Below are positions 27,135-36,812 of a DNA stretch of 64,000 nt, piece by piece. The notes under the pieces were generated by a model. That model was given only the letters and a program-made list of their open reading frames with translations. It did not search any database and had not been told where the DNA came from. Each line of letters begins with the position of its first letter. Positions within the stretch are counted from its first letter, which is position 1. The position numbers and the translations under genes are program-made. Source of the DNA: Paenibacillus_E qinlingensis_A (lineage in GTDB: Bacteria; Bacillota; Bacilli; Paenibacillales; NBRC-103111); contig NZ_JAVDSB010000005.1 in assembly GCF_031455095.1 (NCBI RefSeq), forward strand, positions 248,001-312,000, read 5' to 3'.

Positions 27135-27208
27135 TTCTTTCCTTGCACGTAGATAAGCACGTAAACTAGCACTACCAGTGCAAATTCAAGATTTTGAGGG
27201 GGGACAAC

Positions 27209-28798
27209 GTGGCTATTCACATAAGAAAAATGCTTTCCGCTTGCTGTTCACTGGTAGTAGTCGGAAGTCTAATGGCAGGTTGCAACAACACGGACGATCT
27301 ATCCTTGTCTAAGCGTACGACAGATTCAGCTAACAAGAGAACGCTCTCATGGATGAGATATGAGCACTCTTCTCAAGCGTTACATGTAAACTCAGTCATT
27401 TTAGAAGAAATCGCAAAACGAAAAAATGTCAAGCTAGACTTACAAAGTGTGCCGCAAAGTAACTATGAGGACAAGAAGAAGACACTTATTGCGACGAAGG
27501 CTTTGCCTGATGTAATTATGGTCAATCAGAATGATTTATTGAATTACGCGGATTCAGGTGTTTTCCTCGATCTCACGCCTTACTTGGATCGGATGCCTAA
27601 TTTTCGTAAGCTGATCAGCCAGAAGCCTGAGATCAATAAGACCAAAGTCGATGATAAGTTGTACGGCTTTCCGCTGTTAACCAAATGGAGTTTACAGTCC
27701 GGTCTGCTTCCGATGATTCGTACGGATTTGTTGGCCAAACATAATATAAAGACGCCGACAACGTATGAGGAACTCTATGAAGTGCTCAAAAAACTGAAAC
27801 AGGCTTATCCTGATTCTTATCCTTTTACTAGCCGCGCAGCGAATGGAAAAACAGGCACGGAGAATTTGATTAATCCGATTGCTTTCGGTTTTGGCAGCGG
27901 ATATACCAATATCGCGGGGACTAAAATTTATTTCGAACCGACTTCCAAGAAGTATAAGTTTGGGCCATATTCACCCGAGTTCAAGGAAGCCATTACTTTT
28001 CTGCATAAGCTGTACAAGGAAAAACTGCTAGATCCGGATTATTCCGTTGCTACCTCGCAAGCGTGGCAGGAGAAATTAAGCACCGGCAAATCGTTCTTCT
28101 ACCAAGACAACAACGGCTTTGGTGGTAATTTCAACAAGACACTCCAGTCTCAAAACCCTAGTGCCAAGTTCGAATTATTGCCAGCTATGGCAAGTTATAC
28201 AGGGGGCAGACGTAATTACGTTTACCAACTTGATCATCTGGGTGAAATGTATGCGGTCAATGCCAAGGTGAAAAATCCGGAAGAAGTGATCCAGCTGATC
28301 GACTGGATGTATGGCGACGAGGGGACGAATCTGACGAGCTTTGGTGTAGAAAATGTTGATTACACGCTTGTTGGCGGGGAATATAAGATTTCTGAACAAA
28401 CGCAAGCCAAGTTCAAGGATAAGCAGGATCCATTCCGAGCGATGCAATCTGCGCTTGGAACGGGTTACCTCGGTTTAGCCTTGCATTCGGATGATCATCC
28501 GCTTGTGCCTTCTTCCTCCCCTGATCTCATCAAGTGGTCTGAGAAAGCGATCAAGGATCTGGCTGACGGCATTAATTTCAGAGAAGTGAATGATCCTCCT
28601 TTTAATAAAGAAGAACGAGAGAAGCTGAAGCAGCTCCGCACGCAGTTGGATACGTTTGTCACGATGAATATGGACAAGTTCATTATCCATGACGAATCCT
28701 TAAATGATTGGGATAGTTTTATCAAGCAATGCCAAGAAAAAGGCGCATCTGAAATTGAAAAAATTTACAACAATGCATTGGCAAGAGTGAGTAAATAA
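27209..28798 (+). CDS. Solute-binding lipoprotein, permease-less paralog
   Basis: This 529-residue SBP is strongly similar throughout to the 14259-15878 SBP. Shared stretches include TLSWMRYEH/TLTWMRYEH, LQSVPQSNY, GTENLINPIAFGFGSGYT and NDPPFNKEEREKLKQLRTQLD. The signal peptide ends in lipobox LMAGC. No permease genes adjoin it, so it probably feeds the LplB/LplC permeases at 15960-17762 or acts as a sugar sensor partner of the AraC-type protein upstream. GTG 27209 is chosen because GAGGGGGG ends 5 nt before it and the signal peptide begins there; the TTG at 27194 overlaps that SD. Confidence 0.88.
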   Translation: MAIHIRKMLSACCSLVVVGSLMAGCNNTDDLSLSKRTTDSANKRTLSWMRYEHSSQALHVNSVILEEIAKRKNVKLDLQSVPQSNYEDKKKTLIATKALPDVIMVNQNDLLNYADSGVFLDLTPYLDRMPNFRKLISQKPEINKTKVDDKLYGFPLLTKWSLQSGLLPMIRTDLLAKHNIKTPTTYEELYEVLKKLKQAYPDSYPFTSRAANGKTGTENLINPIAFGFGSGYTNIAGTKIYFEPTSKKYKFGPYSPEFKEAITFLHKLYKEKLLDPDYSVATSQAWQEKLSTGKSFFYQDNNGFGGNFNKTLQSQNPSAKFELLPAMASYTGGRRNYVYQLDHLGEMYAVNAKVKNPEEVIQLIDWMYGDEGTNLTSFGVENVDYTLVGGEYKISEQTQAKFKDKQDPFRAMQSALGTGYLGLALHSDDHPLVPSSSPDLIKWSEKAIKDLADGINFREVNDPPFNKEEREKLKQLRTQLDTFVTMNMDKFIIHDESLNDWDSFIKQCQEKGASEIEKIYNNALARVSK

Positions 28799-28817
28799 CT
28801 AGGATGGTGTGTTGGCG

Positions 28818-30503
28818 ATGACGAAAAAGTACGCGATTGGTATCGATTACGGAACGGAATCCGGACGAGTACTTCTTGTGGATATTGAAAATGGGGAAGA
28901 AATAGCGGCGCATGTAACGCGGTACCCTCACGGTGTGATCGACGAGCGTCTGCCGAACTCTGATATCGTGTTGGAACCCGATTGGGCGCTTCAGCAGCCT
29001 GACGACTATTTGGCTGTACTAAGACATTCGGTGCCGGCTGTACTGCAAAGCTCAGGTATTGATCCGAAGCAAGTGATCGGAATCGGGATTGATTTTACTG
29101 CGTGTACAGTACTTCCTGTTGATGAAAAGGGAGAGCCATTATGCTTCCAAGAGGAGTTCCGGAATGAGCCTCACGCTTATGTCAAGCTGTGGAAGCATCA
29201 CGCGGCGCAGGAAGAAGCCAATCGGATTAATGAAACAGCGGAGCGCTTGGAAGCTTCCTTCTTAAGCCGTTATGGCGGAAAAACCTCATCCGAATGGATG
29301 GTAGCCAAAGCGTGGCAAATTTTGAATGAAGCGCCAGTGATTTATGATAGAGCGGATCGCATCATGGAAGCGGCAGATTGGGTTGTTTTACAGCTAACCT
29401 CGAGTTCTATTCGAAGCAGTTGCTGCGCGGGTTATAAAGCTTTGTGGCATAAGACAGAGGGCTATCCGTCTAAGGACTTCTTTCAAGCTTTGGATCCTAG
29501 ACTTGAAAATTTTGTCGAAACGAAATTGCAGGGTGAGATTTGTACGCTTGGCTCCAAAGCAGGCGAGCTGACTGCGGAATGGGCAGCCTTGCTAGGACTT
29601 GAACCTGGCACTGCGGTAGCGGTGGGGATCATTGACGCACATGCTGGCGCAGCGGGTTCAGGGGCTGTGCACGCAGGCCAAATGGTGATGGCGATGGGCA
29701 CCTCTTTATGTCACATGCTGCTGAGCGATAAAGAAATTCATGCCGAAGGCATTTGCGGCGTCGTCGAGGATGGGATTGTTCCTGGGTTGTTTGGCTATGA
29801 AGCGGGACAACCAGCAGTCGGTGATCTGTTCGGTTGGTTTGTTGAGCAGGGCGTACCCGACTATGTGAAGGTAGAAGCTGCGAGAGAAGGCATTAGTGTA
29901 CATGCGTATTTGGAGAAACTGGCAAGGGAGTTGAAACCCGGACAGACAGGTTTGCTTGCCTTGGATTGGTGGAATGGCAACCGTTCGGTACTCGTCGACG
30001 CGGATTTGAGTGGACTGCTGGTTGGGATGACCTTGCAGACAAAGCCGCAAGACATCTACCGATGCCTGTTGGAAGCGGCTGCATTTGGAACACGCAAAAT
30101 CATTGAGACCTTTGAGCAAGCTGGAGTAAAGGTGAACGAACTGATTGCATGCGGTGGTCTGCCTGAGCGCAATCGATTGCTCATGCAAATCTTTGCAGAT
30201 GTAACTGGCCGTGAGATCAAGGTGGCTGATTCAACGCAAACTACAGCACTTGGTGCAGCTATATTTGGTGCTGTTGCTGCAGGTGCGGAACGTGGCGGCT
30301 ATGAGAGTATTGTGGAAGCAGCTTCTCGTATGACTCGTGTTCGTCAAGAAAGCTACAAGCCGAATCTTGAACATAGCTATGTATATGATGAATTATACAT
30401 GGAATATAATCGTCTACATGAACTGTTCGGACGAGGTGGTTTTGATGTGATGAAGGCATTGAAGCGAATTCAACTAAAGCAAGAAGAACTCGCATCGCCA
30501 TAG
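28818..30503 (+). CDS. araB: FGGY kinase, ribulokinase-like
   Basis: A 561-residue FGGY-family carbohydrate kinase that aligns with L-ribulokinase AraB. Key features are the N-terminal IGIDYGTESGRVLLVD, an IGIDFTACTVLPVDEKGEPL segment, the phosphate loop AMGTSLCHM, and YEAGQPAVGDLFGWFV. Ribulokinase phosphorylates L-ribulose in arabinose catabolism. No araA or araD lies in the window, and the gene sits 19 bp behind an SBP whose paralog serves a mannosidase operon. The kinase may therefore act on another ketopentose or ketohexose of this system. ATG 28818 has AGGATGG about 10 nt upstream; GTG 28809 is possible. Confidence 0.85.
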   Translation: MTKKYAIGIDYGTESGRVLLVDIENGEEIAAHVTRYPHGVIDERLPNSDIVLEPDWALQQPDDYLAVLRHSVPAVLQSSGIDPKQVIGIGIDFTACTVLPVDEKGEPLCFQEEFRNEPHAYVKLWKHHAAQEEANRINETAERLEASFLSRYGGKTSSEWMVAKAWQILNEAPVIYDRADRIMEAADWVVLQLTSSSIRSSCCAGYKALWHKTEGYPSKDFFQALDPRLENFVETKLQGEICTLGSKAGELTAEWAALLGLEPGTAVAVGIIDAHAGAAGSGAVHAGQMVMAMGTSLCHMLLSDKEIHAEGICGVVEDGIVPGLFGYEAGQPAVGDLFGWFVEQGVPDYVKVEAAREGISVHAYLEKLARELKPGQTGLLALDWWNGNRSVLVDADLSGLLVGMTLQTKPQDIYRCLLEAAAFGTRKIIETFEQAGVKVNELIACGGLPERNRLLMQIFADVTGREIKVADSTQTTALGAAIFGAVAAGAERGGYESIVEAASRMTRVRQESYKPNLEHSYVYDELYMEYNRLHELFGRGGFDVMKALKRIQLKQEELASP

Positions 30504-30520
30504 TTGTAGCTGCTCTCAAA

Positions 30521-30554
30521 AATAACCTATCGAATGAACATTCGATAGGTTATT
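30521..30554. terminator. Bidirectional terminator between convergent operons
   Basis: A perfect 16-bp inverted repeat, AATAACCTATCGAATG (30521-30536) and CATTCGATAGGTTATT (30539-30554), with a 2-nt centre. It serves both the araB-like gene (plus strand) and the GH88 gene (minus strand). Confidence 0.92.
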
Positions 30555-30603
30555 ACAGATTTTTGAAAAACAAGAAGTGCAAGTTACACTGACTTTGCCT
30601 CTA

Positions 30604-31764
30604 TTACTTTAAAGTCCACAATTTAGGGTTAATACCTACTGCTTTCATAAGCAGTTCTAGATAATAATAGTCTCCCCATATGGTATAGCTATGCATCTCA
30701 CCTAATGTGGAATCCCGCACAAAACAATTTGGCAAAATGCCCTCCACCGTCCAATCCATAGCTTTTGAATAGTTGGTTCTCAAGGATTCTAGAATTTTGT
30801 AGGCAGATGCTTCATAGAATTGCGATTTTTCAGCGTCAGGCTCCAAGGCTGCGATGTCCAGCATTCCGGAAGCAGCGATCGAAGCGGCTGAAGCATCCTT
30901 CAGGGCATCCGTAAAGTCGGGAAGCTTGAAATCCCAGTAAGGGATGACATCTTGCGGCAGGTTGTTCAGGTAATAGTCCGCAAGGTTTTCTGCCGCTGTT
31001 AGGTACTTGTCTAGGCCGGTATGTTCATAGGAAAGGACAAAGCCGTAGATTCCCCAGGCCTGGCCTCTTGACCAAGCGGATTCGTCGGCATACCCTCCTT
31101 CATTGAAGCCCCCGACAGGTTCGCCGGTGTAGGGATTGAAATCATAGGTATGGTACGTTGAATTATCTTCGCGTATACAATAGTGACAGGTGGTATCCGC
31201 GTGACCTTCTGCGGCCAGGAAATATTTGATCTGCCCTGACATTTCCGAAGCACAGTAGAGTAGCGGGAGATTCATCATGCAATCCATGATGAGCTTTCCT
31301 TTACGATCTTCTTCCTCGAGTCTTCCCCATGCGCGTATAAATTTTCCTAGGGAATTATATCTTTTCAAAAGTTCTTCCCCAGCTTGCACGGCTAGCTCTT
31401 TCGCCTCTTCGTTTCCTGTGATTTTATACAAGGCAGTAGCGTACAACTGATACAAAAAGCCCAAATCATGGTCTTTGTAGCCGGTTTCCAGTCTTTGACG
31501 GAATACAGGCATATAATTGAATAGATAATCCAAGTATTTCTTATCCTCTGTATACACATAGGCGAGCAGTACCATCCCCGTCCAAAAAGACCCGGTCCAG
31601 TTTCCATCCAAATTGAGAGAATCTGAGTAATTTCCAGTGGCTGATTTATGAGGAAACTTGTTTTGAAATTTAAGCATATTGGTATCAATTTTTCGAATAA
31701 TAGCTTCAATTTCTGCTGTAATCACTTTTTTATCTGGCATACGCACTGTGACGCTCATGATCAT
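30604..31764 (-). CDS. GH88 unsaturated glucuronyl hydrolase
   Basis: This 386-residue alpha/alpha-barrel enzyme lacks a signal peptide, so it is cytoplasmic. GH88 signatures are KDHDLGFLY (Asp98/Asp100), MDCMMNLPLLY with the likely catalytic Asp161, YADESAWSRGQAWGIYGF and DASAASIAASGML. GH88 enzymes hydrate the 4,5-unsaturated uronic acid left by polysaccharide lyases and release it from the disaccharide. The gene lies 45 bp after the PL8 lyase gene, which would generate exactly such ends, so the two act in sequence outside and inside the cell. The start is taken at ATG 31764 with GGAGG 5 nt upstream; a TTG at 31776 overlaps that site. Confidence 0.92.
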   Translation of the reverse strand: MIMSVTVRMPDKKVITAEIEAIIRKIDTNMLKFQNKFPHKSATGNYSDSLNLDGNWTGSFWTGMVLLAYVYTEDKKYLDYLFNYMPVFRQRLETGYKDHDLGFLYQLYATALYKITGNEEAKELAVQAGEELLKRYNSLGKFIRAWGRLEEEDRKGKLIMDCMMNLPLLYCASEMSGQIKYFLAAEGHADTTCHYCIREDNSTYHTYDFNPYTGEPVGGFNEGGYADESAWSRGQAWGIYGFVLSYEHTGLDKYLTAAENLADYYLNNLPQDVIPYWDFKLPDFTDALKDASAASIAASGMLDIAALEPDAEKSQFYEASAYKILESLRTNYSKAMDWTVEGILPNCFVRDSTLGEMHSYTIWGDYYYLELLMKAVGINPKLWTLK

Positions 31765-31809
31765 TCTGTCCTCCAAATCTATTTAAAATGTTCGAGACGA
31801 TTGCCTGTA

Positions 31810-34800
31810 TTAAAAGGAAAATGCAGCTTCATACGTCTTGCCGATAGAACCTACGGTATCGATCTCTACTCGAACCCCGGAAGCTGTTGCTGTAACCGTC
31901 ATAGAGTCATCTTTGGATACAAGTTGAAGTGAAGGCTGGTTAATCTCAATTACAATCTTTTGCTGTTTTTGCGTGGGATCGGATGCCGAAAAGACAAGCT
32001 TGTTATTGTCCATCTTTAAACCTACAGCCGCAGAATTGTAACTGTGAATGATGCCCTCTTGGCCAGGCTGCCAGAAGATATACGCTGTCGTATTGGTGTT
32101 GTCCTCATGAACGGCTTGAACATTCGCATCATTCCTCAGAATCTGGATATCCGGATCTGCAGCATATTGTGCTGTCTGAGCGGCAGTCTTGTTCGGCAGA
32201 AGAACATAGGAATAGCTGCTGTTCGTAGGCTGCGTGCCATGATTAAACCATATATTCATGTAGTTCTTCGTTTTTGGCGTCGTGCTGCCATAGCTTGTGT
32301 TTTTATTAATGTCGGACCATGCACCTGTTCTGGTCTCCCGAAGAAACTGAACGGTACCCGCTTGAGGGAAATAGTAACCGATGTTTGTTCCTGGGGCATT
32401 GCCCTCCAAGTTTGCCCACACCGTATTTGCAGTACTTTCGGAATAAGGGATTGCCGACGATTTCTCAACACCGTTAACGATGAGCTTATTAGCTCCGCTT
32501 GCGTTTAATTGACGGTTTTCAACAATGGTTTCAACGGTATAGTTGTCACTGCTGGTGATATCCGCTCCTAGGCTTACGATTTCATCATCGAAGACAAACC
32601 ACGATTTCTTAGCTTTCAGATTGGAATTATAGGCATCTAATTGCATAGCGGAAGCACCATATAACCCACCGATCTCCACTCCGCCGACAAAATCCTGACC
32701 TGTCGTTTTACCGGAGCCTTCGCCATCCGCCTTAGGTCTGTTATCCACCGTGATCCCCGGCAGCCTGTAAGGGTTAATGGTAGGCCAATAATCGTTGGAA
32801 TATTGCTTCAAATCGTTGTAGAGGTAGGTCATACCTTCATTCTGATACCAGTTCCTGACGTTTTCACCGCTGAAAGATTCGAAATTGCCAATTCTGGAAG
32901 ACGACATCGTCACAGCAAAGGCGTAGCCATCTCTTCTCATCACAGCTTCATCCATGGCCGCATATTGTTTGTACAGCTCCAACGGAGCTTTCGCCGGGAT
33001 GCTGGCATCATTCACGATTTTCTTAGCTTCCGTAACGAGATAGAAAGGGGCGGAGGCAAAAAAGTTACGATCCGTGTCTCCCAGGATCCAGCCTTTAGCC
33101 ATAGATTGAAGCCACGGCTTTAAGCTGTTAGGCGCAAACATGGATGTCGTGACAACACCTCGAATGACCCTGTTTCCAATATAATGGTCGTCGTAGGGCT
33201 CTCTTGCGAGTTCACGGCCGCTTGCCATCCACATTCCAACGCCTTGATACATTAAAGGTTCAAAGCCATCGCGAATCCAGTCATAGACGTTATTCTTGCT
33301 CGGCGATGAAATTGCAAAGAGGGTATTTTCAAAGAAGTACATCGCACTGGATAAATCAAGCAGCATGGACTTTCCATAGCCCATGGTGTAGGAATGTTTT
33401 TGATGCTGGATAAAGGATCCGTCCTCATAGAAACCGTCCCCTTCTGTTGTGTAATCAAAAACAGCCATCAGGGCGTCTCTTCCCGCAATAACCTTATCCA
33501 CATCCTGGGCAATAATTGCACGGACAGCAATAGCCATCGCGCGCCAAACCAGATTTGCCCCTGCATCGCCATCAGGCACTCTAGGAATGTAATAGTCGAT
33601 CGCATCCGTATTTTCTTTGATTTGCGCCGCTGTTAAATCATCATACATGAGGACAAGGATGTCATTTAACGTCCCAGGCGTACCGATTTCCCATTCCCAC
33701 CAGTTATCATAAGGCGGCTTATCTTTTCTGTAGCGATTGTCATTCAGCCATTCAAGCGCAGCAATGATATCAGCTTTCAGTGCTTGGTTCATATACAGCC
33801 CACTGCCAACAAGATTATAAGCAATCGCCATTTTTTTAACTCTGTCGTAATTTTGTGTGACAAATTTGGATAAATCCGTTCTTTTGGTGTCGTCGTTCCA
33901 CAGATAGCTGCGTTCACTGCCACCTTTGATGAGTGAGTCCCATACGCTTTGTGCAGAGTCATTCGCTGCCACGACCATGGCAAGAATATCTGGATCGTTC
34001 ATATCATGGGTACCGTCACCGATGAGACGATATTTCCATTTATCACGAAGCTGTTCATAGACTGCCGGTGTCAGCTGGCTTACATCAATCGCATTGTAGG
34101 TAACAAGTGTATAAAGATCCTTTAAGATGTAGGCGTCCTTCACAGGGTCAAAAATATTCACAGTGGAGCTGAAGATGATTAAATCTTGACTGCTGATAAA
34201 TAATTGTTTACCGATGACTTGTGCAAACTCCGCTGCCGGCACCAAAACAGCACCATCACCGGCGATCGCTTCGACAGAGAAGCTTCCGCTGTTCCCGTTA
34301 TATGAATAGCTCTTGCTGCCTGCTGTGGCGATAAAACTTCCGCTCACATGAAGCTTCTCCATAAGGAACTGAGCAGGGACGTAAATTTTTCCGTCTTTGC
34401 TTATAGGCGTTAGTAAGGAATTCGTGGAAATCACGGTCTTTACATCATCGACATAGGCATTTTCCGATCTAGGAACCATGACGACGGCATGCTTGATTTT
34501 GTTATGCATGATTTGCTCATCTGTTAATCTTTCGTTCTGCCTGGAAAGCAAGGTGGCAAACTGTTCAGCCGTAAGCGGCGCTGAGCTCTCATACATTTTG
34601 ATATCATCATAGAAGGAGATTCCGCGATTCCAGGACTTGAAAGCGACTGAGAAGACATTATCAATAGCTGGCTCTGGGAATGCATAATCGGTAAGAATCC
34701 TTACACCATTCATATAGAGGTCAAATTTCTTCGAATCAAGCTTGGCAACGATGTGAAAAGTGGTCCATTTCTTCGCTTCATAGGTAGCCACTTGAACCTT

Positions 34801-36765
34801 ATCAGGCATCGTTTTCACTTTGCCGTCTTTATCAAGCAAAAGGAATATATTCTCTTTGCCAGCTGCATCCTTGACCGCATAGAGAACGCGTTCACTGATT
34901 GTATCGTCAGGATATACGCTGACTTCCATGACCACATTGCCGTTTAGCGGCGATTTAAAAGATTTCAGAATGTTGACGTCCTTGGTATCGGTAGTGGGTT
35001 CCGTTCTAAAGCTGATCCCATGAGCGGTGTCAACGGTGGAGGGAGACATTTGAGAACCGCCAGTGGCCTGCCATCCTGTAGGCGCGCCGCTTGCATAGCT
35101 GGTGAATCCCTCATTTAAATAGACGGCAGCGACCGCCTGACCTCCAGGATTTCCGACGCCAGCGGTTGTGAATTTTAGCGTGCTTGGGACTGCTTTGTAC
35201 CCGAGCAGATTCTTCACGCCGTTTGTCAGTGACAGCGTATAGGTTGTTGCCGGCTCAAGAGAAGATAGGCTCAGTCTGCAGGTGTTTCCTGAACAGCTGT
35301 AAGTCGCTGTGCCGGGCACTGTAGGTGAAATCATCACCGTACCTGAATTAAAAGTACTTGGATTCATGTTCGCTTCAGAGAACACGATGTCTACGTAAGT
35401 TCCGGTAGTCGGCACGCCGATATTGCCAACTGCCGCTGCAGCGGTGCCATTAATCTTGTAGCTTGCAGTAATGGTAGAATCGGATGTTGTAAAAGAAAAG
35501 CTGCTTGGCGTTGCGCCTTTCCCATAGCTACTCTTCACGCCATCGGTAACCGAAACGGTATACGTTGTAGCCGAATTGAGTTCCGTAAAATCAAGTCGAA
35601 GGTGATTATCTGTCACTGTGTAAGATACGTTCCCTGGAGATGCGGGAGATACGGTGACCGTACTATTGTTTATCGTGCTTTCCGTTACATCCCAACCACT
35701 GAAGGCAATATCAACATAAGTACCAATAGGGGGCAACCCGGTATCCCCACCTGTTGATGCTGCGCCATTCAGCATATAACTGGATAAAATGGGAGGATCC
35801 ACCGTTGAAAAGGAAAAGCTTTTTGGCGTCACTTTTTGCCCAAATACATTCTCCACCCCGTTACTGACAGATACGGTGTACGTTGTTGCAGGCTGGAGAG
35901 TCGCAAAGCTGATTTGGTAGGCACCATCCGTACCAATGGAAGTTACTGCACCAGGCGAGGCTGGAGAGATCGTAATATGGCTAGAATTGAAAGTGCTTTC
36001 ATTCATATGCAGATCACTAAAAGCGACATCGAGCGTAGTTCCTGTGACGGGAATATCAGACGCGCCGCTTGTGACACTATTACCATTGAGCTTAAAGCTT
36101 GCGTCAATAGAGGTTTCTGGTGTGTACCGGATTAATTTGAAATTATCGATATCAAAGGAGGGACCAGCAGAGTTAATAAATTGCACACCTTGCAAGGTTC
36201 CATCGATAAGAGGGATCTTTGAAGATATTGCCTTTCCATCAAGAAATGCTCTTGCGCCGAATGTACTCCGGTTGTTCAGATCTAAGGCAACCTTGATGTT
36301 ATGCCACTGGTTATTGAGAACGTATACCGATGAAGCAACCGAATTAAAAGCATCGGCATCGAAACTTTTAATGACACCTGTTGAGAACAGCTCAAGGGGC
36401 TGGTACCAGGTCGAGCTTCCAACTTTAAAACCCAAAGCTTTTCCCGTAAAGGGGGATCCCATTTTTACATCCGCACTCAAGATGACTTTTCCTGTTGAAG
36501 CATTGAGTGGCGTGTAGAGGGGAAACCCTGATCGAATCTGAAAATCTCCTGCTGTACTGGCGATTCTGGCAACCTTATTCGTCGTGGAGCTTTCCGTTTC
36601 AATTGTTGTTCCATTTGCACGCCCCCAGGCGGCGGCAGCTTCCGTTTTGGATGGGTAGTCAAAGGTGTCTGAAATCGCGATCGTCGTTGCACCAAGAACA
36701 CTTATCGGCAAGGATGACATTAATAACAAGCCTGCCATTATGGTTGCAATACACTTTTTCATCAT
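31810..36765 (-). CDS. Large modular polysaccharide lyase family 8 protein
   Basis: A secreted protein of 1651 residues. The order is signal peptide (ATIMAGLLLMSSLPISVLG); a lectin-like beta domain (about 25-210); three Ig-like SbsA/Big_5-type repeats (about 215-535, each with ATTYTVSVSNGV/ATTYTVSVTDGV/ATTYTLSLTNGV); a second lectin-like domain (about 540-735); a copper-amine-oxidase-N-like segment (about 740-865, DGKIYVPAQFLMEKL); and a PL8 lyase (about 870-1651). The lyase has DNWWEWEIGTPG (near 1021), the catalytic segment DGSFIQHQKHSYTMGYG (near 1121) and the beta-sandwich motif IWFNHGTQP. PL8 members cleave hyaluronan, chondroitin or xanthan. The specificity here is open. ATG 36765 or the adjacent ATG 36762 follows GGTGGAGG. 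Confidence 0.9.
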   Translation of the reverse strand: MMKKCIATIMAGLLLMSSLPISVLGATTIAISDTFDYPSKTEAAAAWGRANGTTIETESSTTNKVARIASTAGDFQIRSGFPLYTPLNASTGKVILSADVKMGSPFTGKALGFKVGSSTWYQPLELFSTGVIKSFDADAFNSVASSVYVLNNQWHNIKVALDLNNRSTFGARAFLDGKAISSKIPLIDGTLQGVQFINSAGPSFDIDNFKLIRYTPETSIDASFKLNGNSVTSGASDIPVTGTTLDVAFSDLHMNESTFNSSHITISPASPGAVTSIGTDGAYQISFATLQPATTYTVSVSNGVENVFGQKVTPKSFSFSTVDPPILSSYMLNGAASTGGDTGLPPIGTYVDIAFSGWDVTESTINNSTVTVSPASPGNVSYTVTDNHLRLDFTELNSATTYTVSVTDGVKSSYGKGATPSSFSFTTSDSTITASYKINGTAAAAVGNIGVPTTGTYVDIVFSEANMNPSTFNSGTVMISPTVPGTATYSCSGNTCRLSLSSLEPATTYTLSLTNGVKNLLGYKAVPSTLKFTTAGVGNPGGQAVAAVYLNEGFTSYASGAPTGWQATGGSQMSPSTVDTAHGISFRTEPTTDTKDVNILKSFKSPLNGNVVMEVSVYPDDTISERVLYAVKDAAGKENIFLLLDKDGKVKTMPDKVQVATYEAKKWTTFHIVAKLDSKKFDLYMNGVRILTDYAFPEPAIDNVFSVAFKSWNRGISFYDDIKMYESSAPLTAEQFATLLSRQNERLTDEQIMHNKIKHAVVMVPRSENAYVDDVKTVISTNSLLTPISKDGKIYVPAQFLMEKLHVSGSFIATAGSKSYSYNGNSGSFSVEAIAGDGAVLVPAAEFAQVIGKQLFISSQDLIIFSSTVNIFDPVKDAYILKDLYTLVTYNAIDVSQLTPAVYEQLRDKWKYRLIGDGTHDMNDPDILAMVVAANDSAQSVWDSLIKGGSERSYLWNDDTKRTDLSKFVTQNYDRVKKMAIAYNLVGSGLYMNQALKADIIAALEWLNDNRYRKDKPPYDNWWEWEIGTPGTLNDILVLMYDDLTAAQIKENTDAIDYYIPRVPDGDAGANLVWRAMAIAVRAIIAQDVDKVIAGRDALMAVFDYTTEGDGFYEDGSFIQHQKHSYTMGYGKSMLLDLSSAMYFFENTLFAISSPSKNNVYDWIRDGFEPLMYQGVGMWMASGRELAREPYDDHYIGNRVIRGVVTTSMFAPNSLKPWLQSMAKGWILGDTDRNFFASAPFYLVTEAKKIVNDASIPAKAPLELYKQYAAMDEAVMRRDGYAFAVTMSSSRIGNFESFSGENVRNWYQNEGMTYLYNDLKQYSNDYWPTINPYRLPGITVDNRPKADGEGSGKTTGQDFVGGVEIGGLYGASAMQLDAYNSNLKAKKSWFVFDDEIVSLGADITSSDNYTVETIVENRQLNASGANKLIVNGVEKSSAIPYSESTANTVWANLEGNAPGTNIGYYFPQAGTVQFLRETRTGAWSDINKNTSYGSTTPKTKNYMNIWFNHGTQPTNSSYSYVLLPNKTAAQTAQYAADPDIQILRNDANVQAVHEDNTNTTAYIFWQPGQEGIIHSYNSAAVGLKMDNNKLVFSASDPTQKQQKIVIEINQPSLQLVSKDDSMTVTATASGVRVEIDTVGSIGKTYEAAFSF

Positions 36766-36812
36766 AATACCTCCACCATCATAGAGTTTGAAAATGTTGA
36801 ATCTCCGAGCGC

